Position numbers and translations under genes: made by a program. DNA of 47,985 bases from ZC4RG17 sp036259475 (GTDB taxonomy: Bacteria > Actinomycetota > Acidimicrobiia > Spongiisociales > ZC4RG35): assembly GCA_036259475.1 (NCBI GenBank), contig DATABS010000067.1, positions 1-47,985 of the forward strand. The letters are read 5' to 3'. The notes beneath the pieces were generated by a model, which made no database searches, was not told the origin of the DNA, and saw only the letters and a list, made by a program, of their open reading frames with translations. Positions 6,778-14,306 of this stretch are shown here, piece after piece. Within the stretch, counting starts at the first letter, position 1; each line of letters starts with the position of its first letter.

Positions 6778-7557
6778 ATGGACCTGGTGATCGTGGGCAT
6801 GGGCAGGGCCGGTGGCTCCCTCGCCCGAGCGTCCGTCGACGCAGGTCACCGCATCGCGGGAATTCTCAGTCGCCGGCCGTTCGACCCTTATGCCTCGCTG
6901 GACTGGGACCGTCCTCTGCCGCCCTGCGATCTGGCGGTGATCTCGGTGAGCGACGGCGCCATCGCCGATGTCGCGCAGCGGCTGGCGGCCAACTGGGATC
7001 CTTCCACCCCGGCGATCCACGTCTCCGGATTCTCCTCCGTCGACGATCTCGCAGCCCTCGCCCAAAAGGGCGCCTCCGTCGGCTCCTTCCACCCGCTCCA
7101 GACCCTTCCCGACCCCGAACGGGGCGCCGCCTCCCTGGCCGGGGCCTGGGTGGCGATCACGGCCGACGACCGTCTCCGCCCGATGCTCGAGGAGTACGCG
7201 ACCAGTCTCGGGATGCACCCCTTCCCGTTGGCTGACGAGTCGAAGGGGCGGTACCACGCCGCAGCCGCCGCCGGCGCCAACTACGTGGTGGAGGCCCTGG
7301 CGGTGGCGACCGACCTGCTCGCCGCCGCCGGCGTGTCGTCCGCGGTGATGCAACCACTCACCCGGCGTGTGGTGGAGAACGTGTTCGAGACCGGAGCCGA
7401 AGCGTCCCTTACCGGACCCATCGCCCGGGGCGACCTGGCCACGGTCGCCGGCCAGCAGGCCGCAGCCGATTCGGTGTCTCCTGAGCTGGGACAACAGTTC
7501 CGGCTGCTGGCCCAGGCAACCGCCCTGCGGGCCGGAACCGACCTCGGAGATCTGTGA
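6778..7557 (+). CDS. Rossmann-like/DUF2520 oxidoreductase-fold protein
   Basis: The 259-residue product starts with a dinucleotide-binding loop (VIVGMGRAGGSLARA) and has the ProC/PanE-like Rossmann N-domain (AVISVSDGAIADVAQ, VGSFHPLQTLPDP) followed by the all-helical DUF2520 domain (KGRYHAAAAAGANYVVEAL, TGPIARGD). It overlaps panC and sits exactly where the DUF2520 gene lies upstream of panC in M. tuberculosis (Rv3603c). The fold and position make an NAD(P)H-dependent step in pantothenate synthesis, such as ketopantoate reduction, a plausible but unproven role; no panE or panB is in the window. Confidence 0.88.
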   Translation: MDLVIVGMGRAGGSLARASVDAGHRIAGILSRRPFDPYASLDWDRPLPPCDLAVISVSDGAIADVAQRLAANWDPSTPAIHVSGFSSVDDLAALAQKGASVGSFHPLQTLPDPERGAASLAGAWVAITADDRLRPMLEEYATSLGMHPFPLADESKGRYHAAAAAGANYVVEALAVATDLLAAAGVSSAVMQPLTRRVVENVFETGAEASLTGPIARGDLATVAGQQAAADSVSPELGQQFRLLAQATALRAGTDLGDL

Positions 7558-8435
7558 TGGAAATTGTGGAGTACCCGGGGGAGGCGCGAGCCGTCGGGTC
7601 CGGTCTTCGGGGCCTCGTGCCGACCATGGGATACCTCCACGAAGGACATATCTCCCTCGCCGAGGCGGCGCGGCGGATGTGCGATGTGGTGGTGATGTCC
7701 CTTTTCGTCAACCCGCTTCAGTTCGAGGACCCGGCCGATCTCGACCGTTACCCCCGCGATCTGGAGCGTGACGCGGCGCTGGCCGAAAAGGTCGGCGTCG
7801 ATGTCCTCTTCGCCCCGCCTTTGGAGATCATGTTCCCATCCCGGCCGCTGACGACGGTGACGGTCAGCTCGGTCGCCGACGAGATGGAAGGCCGCCATCG
7901 ACCCGGACACTTTGCCGGGGTGGCGACGGTCGTAGCCAAGCTCTTCGCCGCCCTGCGGCCCGACCGATCCTTCTTCGGCCGCAAGGACCACCAACAACTC
8001 GTGGTGATCCGTCGCATGAACGTCGACCTGTCCTTTCCCGGCGAGGTGATCGGGTGCCCCACCGTGCGCGAACCCGACGGACTGGCGCTGTCCAGCCGCA
8101 ACGTGTTCATCGTCGACCGTCCCCGGGCGCTGACCATCAGCCGCGCGCTCGAAGCCGTGGCCGCGGCGGTCGAGAAGGGTGAACGCCGGGCGTCGAAGCT
8201 GATCGAGGTGGCGAGGGATGAACTGAAACTCGATGCGGTCGACTACGTGACGCTCGCCTCACAGGCCGACGCCCGGCCGATCGAAACGCTCGACCGCCCG
8301 GCATTTCTGGCTATCGCCGGCCATCTGGGCGACGTCCGTCTCATCGACAATCTCCCGCTGGACCTGGTCGGGGAGATGTTCGTGCCCGACACGGGTATCC
8401 GTCTCGATCGGCCGTCGAACCTGCTCCGCCGATGA
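7557..8435 (+). CDS. panC: pantothenate synthetase (pantoate-beta-alanine ligase)
   Basis: PanC (292 aa) condenses pantoate and beta-alanine with ATP. Visible motifs: PTMGYLHEGHISL (the HxGH nucleotidylyl-transferase signature), FVNPLQF, HRPGHFAGVATVVAKLF, FFGRKDHQQL and REPDGLALSSRN (the KMSKS-like loop). The ATG at 7557 is used because GGAG lies 8 bases upstream and it touches the preceding stop (TGATG); a GTG one codon earlier is possible. coaX overlaps its stop by 4 bp. panD, which follows panC in M. tuberculosis, is absent here. Confidence 0.96.
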   Translation: MEIVEYPGEARAVGSGLRGLVPTMGYLHEGHISLAEAARRMCDVVVMSLFVNPLQFEDPADLDRYPRDLERDAALAEKVGVDVLFAPPLEIMFPSRPLTTVTVSSVADEMEGRHRPGHFAGVATVVAKLFAALRPDRSFFGRKDHQQLVVIRRMNVDLSFPGEVIGCPTVREPDGLALSSRNVFIVDRPRALTISRALEAVAAAVEKGERRASKLIEVARDELKLDAVDYVTLASQADARPIETLDRPAFLAIAGHLGDVRLIDNLPLDLVGEMFVPDTGIRLDRPSNLLRR

Positions 8436-9193
8436 AGCTGCTGCTGATCGACGTCGGGAACTCCCAGATGGTCGTCGGGGTCGACCAAGGCGACGACCCG
8501 CGCACATGGCGGTTGTCGACCCAGGCAACCCGTACCGCCGACGAATACGCCCTCCTGTTGACGTCGCTCCTCGGCCCCGACGTCGACGGTTTCGGCGGAG
8601 CGGCCCTCTCTTCGGTCGTCCCACCCGCCACCATCGCGCTGCGCCACGCCCTCGCCGCCGTGACCGGCGTCGAACCGGTGGTGATCGGCCCGGGAACCAG
8701 GACCGGGATGCAACTGAGAGTCGACAACCCCCGAGAGGTAGGCGCCGATCGCATCGTCAATGCCCTCGGGGCGGTCGCCCGCTACGGGGCGCCTGTCATC
8801 ACGATCGACTTCGGCACCGCCACCACCGTGGACCTGATCGGACCCGACGCCGACTATCTGGGCGGAGCCATCGCTCCCGGCATCACCATCGGCGCCGACG
8901 CCCTGGTCCGCTCCACCGCGGCCCTCCGCCGCGTCGACGTCGTCGCGCCGGTCCGGACGGTCGGCCACAGCACCGTCGAGGCGATCCAGTCGGGACTCGT
9001 CTATGGCTACGCCGGCCTCGTCGACGGCCTCATCGGCCGCATCCTCGAGGAGTCCGACCTGTCCGACATCCCGCTGGTGGCAACCGGTGGCCTCGCCGAG
9101 GTGGTGGTCGCCCATTGCCATAACGCCATCACCCTCGACCCCAACCTGACGTTGCGCGGCCTCCGGGTGGCATGGGAGCGCAACCGCGCCTGA
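8432..9193 (+). CDS. coaX: type III pantothenate kinase
   Basis: The 253-residue product phosphorylates pantothenate to open CoA synthesis and belongs to the ASKHA fold. It has the phosphate-1 motif LLIDVGNSQMVVGV, the pantothenate-binding DNPREVGADRIVNALG, the phosphate-2 motif TIDFGTATTVD, and a C-terminal adenosine region LVATGGLAEVV. Length matches CoaX. Its ATG overlaps the panC stop by 4 bp, so it is coupled. The family requires a monovalent cation and is not feedback-inhibited by CoA, unlike CoaA. Confidence 0.95.
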   Translation: MKLLLIDVGNSQMVVGVDQGDDPRTWRLSTQATRTADEYALLLTSLLGPDVDGFGGAALSSVVPPATIALRHALAAVTGVEPVVIGPGTRTGMQLRVDNPREVGADRIVNALGAVARYGAPVITIDFGTATTVDLIGPDADYLGGAIAPGITIGADALVRSTAALRRVDVVAPVRTVGHSTVEAIQSGLVYGYAGLVDGLIGRILEESDLSDIPLVATGGLAEVVVAHCHNAITLDPNLTLRGLRVAWERNRA

Positions 9194-9246
9194 CCAGCTC
9201 CGTTCTCGCCCACCCGCGGTGCGCGGAAACGGTTCAGGGGGTCCTT

Positions 9247-9252
9247 TACACT
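9247..9252 (+). promoter_or_regulatory. candidate -10 of popT-lysS
   Basis: TACACT lies 10 bases before the popT ATG; no ribosome-binding site or convincing -35 is seen. Confidence 0.35.
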
Positions 9253-9262
9253 CAGGCCCTTC

Positions 9263-10171
9263 ATGCAGAACCTGCTCGCCCAGTTCGCCCGCGGCTATGC
9301 CATGGGGATGGCCGACCTCGTCCCGGGCGTATCAGGGGGCACCATCGCCCTCGTCTTGGGCATCTACCGACGGCTGGTCGCTTCGATTCGCAGCGGGGCC
9401 GGGGCCCTCGGCTCCCTGATACGCCTCGACGTAGGGGGGTTCGTCGGCCGCCTCCGCCAGGTCGAATGGAGCTTCCTGCTGCCGCTCGTTGCGGGGATCG
9501 GGGCGTCCGTCGTCACGCTGTCGCATCTCATCGAGGACCTTCTCCAGGATCATCCGATCCGGATGGCGGGTCTCTTCTTCGGCCTCGTGGTCGCCTCCAT
9601 CGTGGTGGCTTGGAGAATGGTGCAACGGAGGGACCCGACCCGATCGGCGGTGCTGGTCGGTGTGGCGCTGGTGACGTTCTGGCTCCTCGGGTACACGGCC
9701 GGCACCGTCGAGGACCCGACTTGGTGGATGTTCTTCGGTGCGGGGGCCATCGCCATCTGCGCCATGATCCTTCCCGGCATCTCCGGCTCCTTCCTGCTCC
9801 TGATGATGGGGATGTACGCCCCGGTGCTCGGTGCGGTCAACGACCGTCGGATGATCACTCTGGCCATCTTCGTGGGCGGGATCGTCATCGGGCTCGCCTC
9901 CTTCTCGACGCTGCTGAACATGCTCCTCGACCGCTACTACGACACGGTGATGGCGGCTCTCGTCGGGCTGATGGTGGGGTCGCTGCGCGTGCTGTGGCCC
10001 TGGCCGGACGGAACCGCCGGGACCGATCTGGCCGCTCCGTCCGACGACATCGTGGGCCCCTTCCTGCTGGCACTCGTCGGAGCCGTGGTCGTCCTGGCTG
10101 TGACCCGTCGGGAAGGCGCGCTGGCGGAACAAGCCGAAGCGGGCGGCGAGGCGGCCGAGGCGAGGTCGTGA
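9263..10171 (+). CDS. popT: DUF368 polyprenyl-phosphate transporter
   Basis: This 302-residue integral membrane protein has about eight hydrophobic segments and the two inverted DUF368 signatures: MADLVPGVSGGTIALVLGIY near the N-terminus and MILPGISGSFLLLMMGMY in the second half. DUF368 proteins (PopT) have been identified as undecaprenyl-phosphate translocases that recycle the lipid carrier for peptidoglycan and surface polymers. The ATG at 9263 follows a TACACT hexamer with no ribosome-binding site. Its Ala/Glu-rich cytoplasmic tail ends inside the lysS start (GTGA overlap), an unusual pairing of a transporter with a tRNA synthetase. Proximity to a prenyl synthase gene is consistent with lipid-carrier metabolism. 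Confidence 0.9.
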   Translation: MQNLLAQFARGYAMGMADLVPGVSGGTIALVLGIYRRLVASIRSGAGALGSLIRLDVGGFVGRLRQVEWSFLLPLVAGIGASVVTLSHLIEDLLQDHPIRMAGLFFGLVVASIVVAWRMVQRRDPTRSAVLVGVALVTFWLLGYTAGTVEDPTWWMFFGAGAIAICAMILPGISGSFLLLMMGMYAPVLGAVNDRRMITLAIFVGGIVIGLASFSTLLNMLLDRYYDTVMAALVGLMVGSLRVLWPWPDGTAGTDLAAPSDDIVGPFLLALVGAVVVLAVTRREGALAEQAEAGGEAAEARS

Positions 10172-11691
10172 CCGACGACCCGCCCGACGCCCTCGTGGCG
10201 GGTCGCCTCGATCGCTACCGGCGCCTCCCGCCGGATCATCGCCCGACCCGGTTCGACCGCACCCACCTGGCGTCGGAAGTCCACGAGCGCTACGGCGACC
10301 TGGAACCGGGGTCCGTCACCGACGCCGAGGTAGCCGTCGCCGGGCGGGTGATGTTGCGTCGATCGTTCGGGAAGCTGCTGTTCCTCACCGTGAGCGATGT
10401 CAGCGGAACCATCCAACTCTTCATCGAGCGGCAGTCGCTGGGAGATGAGGCCTTCGCCGCCGCCGAGGAGATCGATCTAGGCGACTGGGTGGGAGCAATC
10501 GGCCTGGTCATGACCACCAAGAAAGGCGAGCTGTCGGTCCGCCCAGGGGAGGTCACAGTCCTCCAGAAGTCTCTTCGTCCCCTTCCCGACAAGTGGCACG
10601 GGCTGACCGACATCGAAGCCCGCAGCCGGCGCCGCTACCTCGACCTCATCGCCAATCCGGAGTCGCGTCGCATCGCCGTCACACGGTCGGCGGTCATCTC
10701 TGAGTTGCGGCGTCAGTTCGAAGCCCGCGGCTACGTCGAGGTGGAGACGCCCGTGCTCCTTCCCCAGGCGACGGGGGCGACTGCCCGGCCGTTCCGTACC
10801 CATCACAACGCCCTCGACCAGGACATGTATCTCCGCATCGCCACCGAGCTGTACCTCAAGCGGCTGGTCGTCGGCGGCCTGGAGAAGGTGTTCGAGATCG
10901 GCCGGATCTTCCGCAACGAAGGCATCGACGCCACCCACAACCCCGAGTTCACGATGCTCGAGTCCTACGAGGCGCTGGCCGACTTCACCGACATCATGCG
11001 CCTCACCGAAGAAGTCTTCGCGGCCGTCGCCGAGGCCACCGTCGGCTCCCCGTCGATCACCTACCAAGGGCGATCGGTCGATCTCACGCCACCGTTCCGA
11101 CGGGTGCGGTTGCTCGACGTCGTATCGGAGGCGGTGGGAGAAGCGGTCGGATTCGACCATCCCGACCTTGCCCGATTGGCCCGAGGTCACGGCGTCACGG
11201 TCGGAGACGACTGGGCGAGCGGCAAGATCATCTTCGAGCTGTTCGAGGCGGTGGGGGAGACGACACTATGGGAGCCCACGTTCGTGACGCACTACCCGAC
11301 CGAGGTGTCACCGCTGGCGGCGCGCAACCGGGACGACCCCGACGTGACCGACCGCTTCGAGTTGTTCATCGCCGGGTCCGAGTACGCCAACGCCTTCACC
11401 GAGCTCACCGACCCTCTCGACCAGCGGGCCCGGTTCGAGGCACAGGCCGCCGCCCGGGCCGCCGGCGACGAGGAGGCCCATCCCGTCGACGAGGATTACC
11501 TGACCGCCCTCGAGTACGGGCTGCCGCCCACCGGTGGGCTGGGAATCGGGGTGGATCGGCTCGTGATGCTGCTCACCGACCAGTCCCACATACGGGACGT
11601 GATCCTGTTCCCGACGATGCGGGCCGTGCATTCCGAAGACGGGAGTCGCGAGTCGGAAGGCAGCCCCGAAAAGGAGGGGTCTTCCTCGTGA
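10168..11691 (+). CDS. lysS: lysyl-tRNA synthetase, class II
   Basis: LysRS (507 aa) has an N-terminal OB-fold anticodon domain (about 50-150; VAVAGRVMLRR...LFLTVSDVSG) and the class II core: motif 1 GYVEVETPVLLPQATGATAR, motif 2 FEIGRIFRNEGIDATHNPEF, SEYANAFTELTDP and motif 3 TGGLGIGVDRLVML. The GTG at 10168 overlaps the popT stop; longer upstream extension of the frame has no family match. The C-terminal tail after motif 3 ends in a Ser/Glu/Gly-rich stretch (SRESEGSPEKEGSSS) atypical for LysRS, and its DNA resembles the dispersed CTTCCGACT repeat in inverted orientation. M. tuberculosis has lysS at the same syntenic position. Confidence 0.95.
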   Translation: MTDDPPDALVAGRLDRYRRLPPDHRPTRFDRTHLASEVHERYGDLEPGSVTDAEVAVAGRVMLRRSFGKLLFLTVSDVSGTIQLFIERQSLGDEAFAAAEEIDLGDWVGAIGLVMTTKKGELSVRPGEVTVLQKSLRPLPDKWHGLTDIEARSRRRYLDLIANPESRRIAVTRSAVISELRRQFEARGYVEVETPVLLPQATGATARPFRTHHNALDQDMYLRIATELYLKRLVVGGLEKVFEIGRIFRNEGIDATHNPEFTMLESYEALADFTDIMRLTEEVFAAVAEATVGSPSITYQGRSVDLTPPFRRVRLLDVVSEAVGEAVGFDHPDLARLARGHGVTVGDDWASGKIIFELFEAVGETTLWEPTFVTHYPTEVSPLAARNRDDPDVTDRFELFIAGSEYANAFTELTDPLDQRARFEAQAAARAAGDEEAHPVDEDYLTALEYGLPPTGGLGIGVDRLVMLLTDQSHIRDVILFPTMRAVHSEDGSRESEGSPEKEGSSS

Positions 11692-11774
11692 CGGAGGCTC
11701 GGCGATGTTCAGCTTGGTATGCCCGGCCCACCGGTTCGGTACCCGTAGCGATCTCGTAACGGGCCGCTGCCAGC

Positions 11775-12944
11775 ATGCCGATCCGAATGACCATTTCTGA
11801 GCCGGTTCGGCGGGTCGCCCTCGTACTCGGGCTGGTCGTCGCCACCGGGGGCATCCTGGCCGCCATGTTCTCCAGCTCGCTCGAGGCGGGTGACCGCCTG
11901 TGGCCCCTCTCCTGGATGGCCTGGGGCCCCGTAGGTTTCGCCATCCTCTACCGGCGCCCCGGCAATGCCGTCGGCCGAGGCATGATGTTCATCGCCGTGA
12001 CCATGGGGATCAGCTTCTCGACGCTGGCCCTGGCGGTGGCGGACCTGCCGCTCTCGGTGCGCATGTGGGCCGAGGTCGTCAACACCGTCTCGGGAGTCGC
12101 CCCCTGGTTGGGAATCGTGTGGCTGATCCTGGTCTTTCCCGCCTCCACCTATCCGGGGCGGGCCGAACGCCTGGTAGGTCGGTTGCTGGCCGGGTACGGC
12201 CTGTTCGCCGCCACGCTGTTCGTGGTGAGCCCGGCGGCCATGGCGGAAACGGGCGTGCCCAGCCCTCTGGCGGTCGAGGCGGCCGGCCCGTTGGCGGCGA
12301 TCATCACCGGCGCGGCCGGCTTTCTCGGAGTCATCGTCCTCCTTCTGGCCGCTCTGGTTCTCCTCTTCCGACGTTGGCGTCGAAGCTCAGGCCTGGAGCG
12401 GGCGCAGTTCCGCTGGCTGTTCTACGGAGCGGCCGGGTTCCTGATCGTCCTCGCGACCGGACAGTGGTTGCCGGAGGACGCGCCTGGCCAGTACCTCTGG
12501 TTGCCGGCCGGCCTGCTCATCCCGGTGACCATCGGCGTGGCGATCCTCCGCTACCGCCTCTTCGAGATCGATCGGATCATCTCCCGCACCCTCACGTATG
12601 CGGTGGTCGCCGGTTTGCTGTCAGCCGTGTACATCGGAGTCGTGGCCGCCCTCACGTTCGTGCTGCCGTCCGATGACCCGTTCGTGGTGGCGGTGGCGAC
12701 CCTGGCTGCCGCCGCGCTGTTCAACCCCTTCAGGCGCAGGGTGCAGAAAGGCATCGATCGCAGATTCAACCGCTCCAGGTACAACGCAGAACGCATCGTG
12801 GACTCGTTCTCGCTTTCGTTGCGGGAGGGCGGCGAGCCGGCTGACCTGATCGCCGGGTTGGTGACGACGGTGGCGTCGACGATGCAGCCCGGGTCGGTGG
12901 GTGTATGGCTCCGGGACGAGACTCGAACAGGCGGGCTTACGTGA
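11775..12944 (+). CDS. multi-TM sensor-like membrane protein without kinase domain
   Basis: The 389-residue product has about eight hydrophobic helices over residues 10-320, then a soluble tail. The junction YRLFEIDRIISRTLTYAVV, NPFRRRVQKGIDRRFNRSRYNAE and VDSFSLSLREG is very like the N-terminal membrane sensor module of actinobacterial and chloroflexal LiaS/NarL-family histidine kinases, where it is followed by a GAF or HisKA_3/HATPase region. Here it ends soon after the start of a GAF-like segment (MQPGSVGVWLRD), with no H-box or ATPase. Either the kinase domain has been lost or this is a stand-alone sensor subunit. No obvious frameshifted kinase remnant follows: the next 89 bases are short and then a convergent gene ends. 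Confidence 0.75.
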   Translation: MPIRMTISEPVRRVALVLGLVVATGGILAAMFSSSLEAGDRLWPLSWMAWGPVGFAILYRRPGNAVGRGMMFIAVTMGISFSTLALAVADLPLSVRMWAEVVNTVSGVAPWLGIVWLILVFPASTYPGRAERLVGRLLAGYGLFAATLFVVSPAAMAETGVPSPLAVEAAGPLAAIITGAAGFLGVIVLLLAALVLLFRRWRRSSGLERAQFRWLFYGAAGFLIVLATGQWLPEDAPGQYLWLPAGLLIPVTIGVAILRYRLFEIDRIISRTLTYAVVAGLLSAVYIGVVAALTFVLPSDDPFVVAVATLAAAALFNPFRRRVQKGIDRRFNRSRYNAERIVDSFSLSLREGGEPADLIAGLVTTVASTMQPGSVGVWLRDETRTGGLT

Positions 12945-13033
12945 TCGCGCGGTCTCCGGATCGAGCCCGGCCAGTCGTCATCTTCGCAGCCATGGGCGGG
13001 ACATGATGGGGCGCTTCGGGGACGGTGGTCGGC

Positions 13034-14023
13034 TCAAGTCCGGGCAGCGTTGACTCGAGCCACCAGATACTCCCCGAGAGCCGCCAGCGTCTCACGGGTG
13101 GGGTTCGGGGGCAGCACCGAGAGGGCGTCGCGGGCCCTCTGGACCCCGCCCAAGGCCGACTCGAGCGCCCTGTCGACGAAGCCGCCCTCGCGGACGAGAT
13201 CGATCACCTCTGCGACGTTGGCGTCGGGGAACGGCCGCGGACGGTCCAACAGGTTGCGAATCCGCTCGCCGTCCGGCCCGTGAGCCGCCTCGAGCACCGC
13301 CTGGGTGAACGTGCCCTCTCGAATGTCGGACCCGGCGGGTTTGCCCAGCGTCTCTTCTGTGGCCACCAGGTCGAGGGCATCGTCGACGATCTGGAACACC
13401 ATCCCCAGTTCCCATGCCCAGGTCGACAGAGCCTCGACGACATGGGGCTCGGCATCGGACGACATGGCTCCCAGCCGGGCGGAGGTGCGGATCAAAGAAG
13501 CGGTCTTGCCGCCGATCACGGTCTCGTAGGCCGAGACTGGATGCCCGAGACTGTCGACCAGTCGCAGTTCGCGGGTCTGGCCCTCGACCAGCTCGGCGTA
13601 GGTGGCGGCCAGGAGCCGCACCGATTCGAGTGAGAGATGGGTGGCCGCCAGCTCCGAAGCACGAGCCATCAGGAAATCGCCGGCGAGGATCGCAACGGTG
13701 TTCGACCAGTTCACGTTGACCGAGGGTGCTCCCCGCCGCGTGTCGGCCTGATCGATGACGTCATCGTGGTAGAGGCTGCCGACATGGATCAGCTCTACCG
13801 CCACCCCGGCGCGAAGCCGGCGATGATCGTCGGCCGGGCCGAACCGTGAGGCCAGCAACGCCAAGAGGGGGCGGAAGCGCTTGCCTCCGGCCAGCAGCAG
13901 GTGCTGGGCGATCTTGGTGAGATAGTCGTCTTCGGAGATGACCGCTTCGAGGAGCAGCGACTCCGTCCTATCGAGATCCTCCCAGATCAGATCGTCGGAG
14001 ATGAACTCATGTAGGTCGTCCAT
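13034..14023 (-). CDS. trans-prenyl diphosphate synthase (polyprenyl synthetase family)
   Basis: The 329-residue enzyme elongates allylic diphosphates with IPP. Both aspartate-rich Mg-binding motifs are present: first LYHDDVIDQADTRRG and second FQIVDDALDLVATEETLGKP, plus GGKRFRPLL near the N-terminus and the GKTASLIRTSA helix. The first motif lacks the extra residues of the short-chain bacterial type, and the family resemblance (HepT/IspB-like) suggests a medium or long chain such as a menaquinone side chain; chain length cannot be fixed by eye. The ATG at 14023 gives the family-typical N-terminus. It is convergent with the sensor-like gene and divergent from clpC. Confidence 0.93.
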   Translation of the reverse strand: MDDLHEFISDDLIWEDLDRTESLLLEAVISEDDYLTKIAQHLLLAGGKRFRPLLALLASRFGPADDHRRLRAGVAVELIHVGSLYHDDVIDQADTRRGAPSVNVNWSNTVAILAGDFLMARASELAATHLSLESVRLLAATYAELVEGQTRELRLVDSLGHPVSAYETVIGGKTASLIRTSARLGAMSSDAEPHVVEALSTWAWELGMVFQIVDDALDLVATEETLGKPAGSDIREGTFTQAVLEAAHGPDGERIRNLLDRPRPFPDANVAEVIDLVREGGFVDRALESALGGVQRARDALSVLPPNPTRETLAALGEYLVARVNAART

Positions 14024-14306
14024 TCCCGCCCATCGTATCCATCCACCATGGCGCCGGCCGATTCGGCGGCGGGCCCGAATAGGGTCGAGCTCGGGCTCGC
14101 CGGGCGCTCGCCTGGATCTCCGGGTCGTGATGAAAAGCTGGAGCGCGGTGTGAAAATCGCCGATCCAGGGAAGGATCCCGAGAGTCGCCATGTTGAACGG
14201 AAAGGAGGCGGCCACATCGATGCGTCGCCCGCCCCATATCGGTGCCGTAGTGGTACCCCAGTGAATGGGTACAATACGGTTCCGACCTCTGCCAGGGAGG
14301 CTTGAC
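14024..14306. other. intergenic region between the prenyl synthase gene and clpC
   Basis: About 280 bases separate the divergent starts. A candidate clpC -10 (TACAAT, 14270-14275) and the clpC ribosome-binding site (GGGAGG, 14295-14300) are visible. The rest keeps high GC and is open on the minus strand as an upstream extension of the prenyl synthase frame, but this extension shows no family resemblance. No RNA structure is apparent. Confidence 0.5.
14270..14275 (+). promoter_or_regulatory. candidate -10 of clpC
   Basis: TACAAT preceded by GGG gives a leader of about 25 bases before the TTG start. The -35 is not recognisable. The same GGTACAAT context recurs before the VanY-like gene (16891) and a TACAAT before cysS (30391). 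Confidence 0.45.

Noticed and set aside
11688..11759. A 23-codon ORF starting at a GTG inside the lysS stop, with AAGGAGGGG upstream
   Set aside because: The ribosome-binding-like sequence is within lysS codons and the peptide shows no signs of conservation; it could serve only as a coupler to the next gene.
14220..14264. A 14-codon ORF behind an AAAGGAGG in the clpC upstream region
   Set aside because: Spacing to the ATG is too long (about 11 bases) and it lies upstream of the likely clpC promoter.
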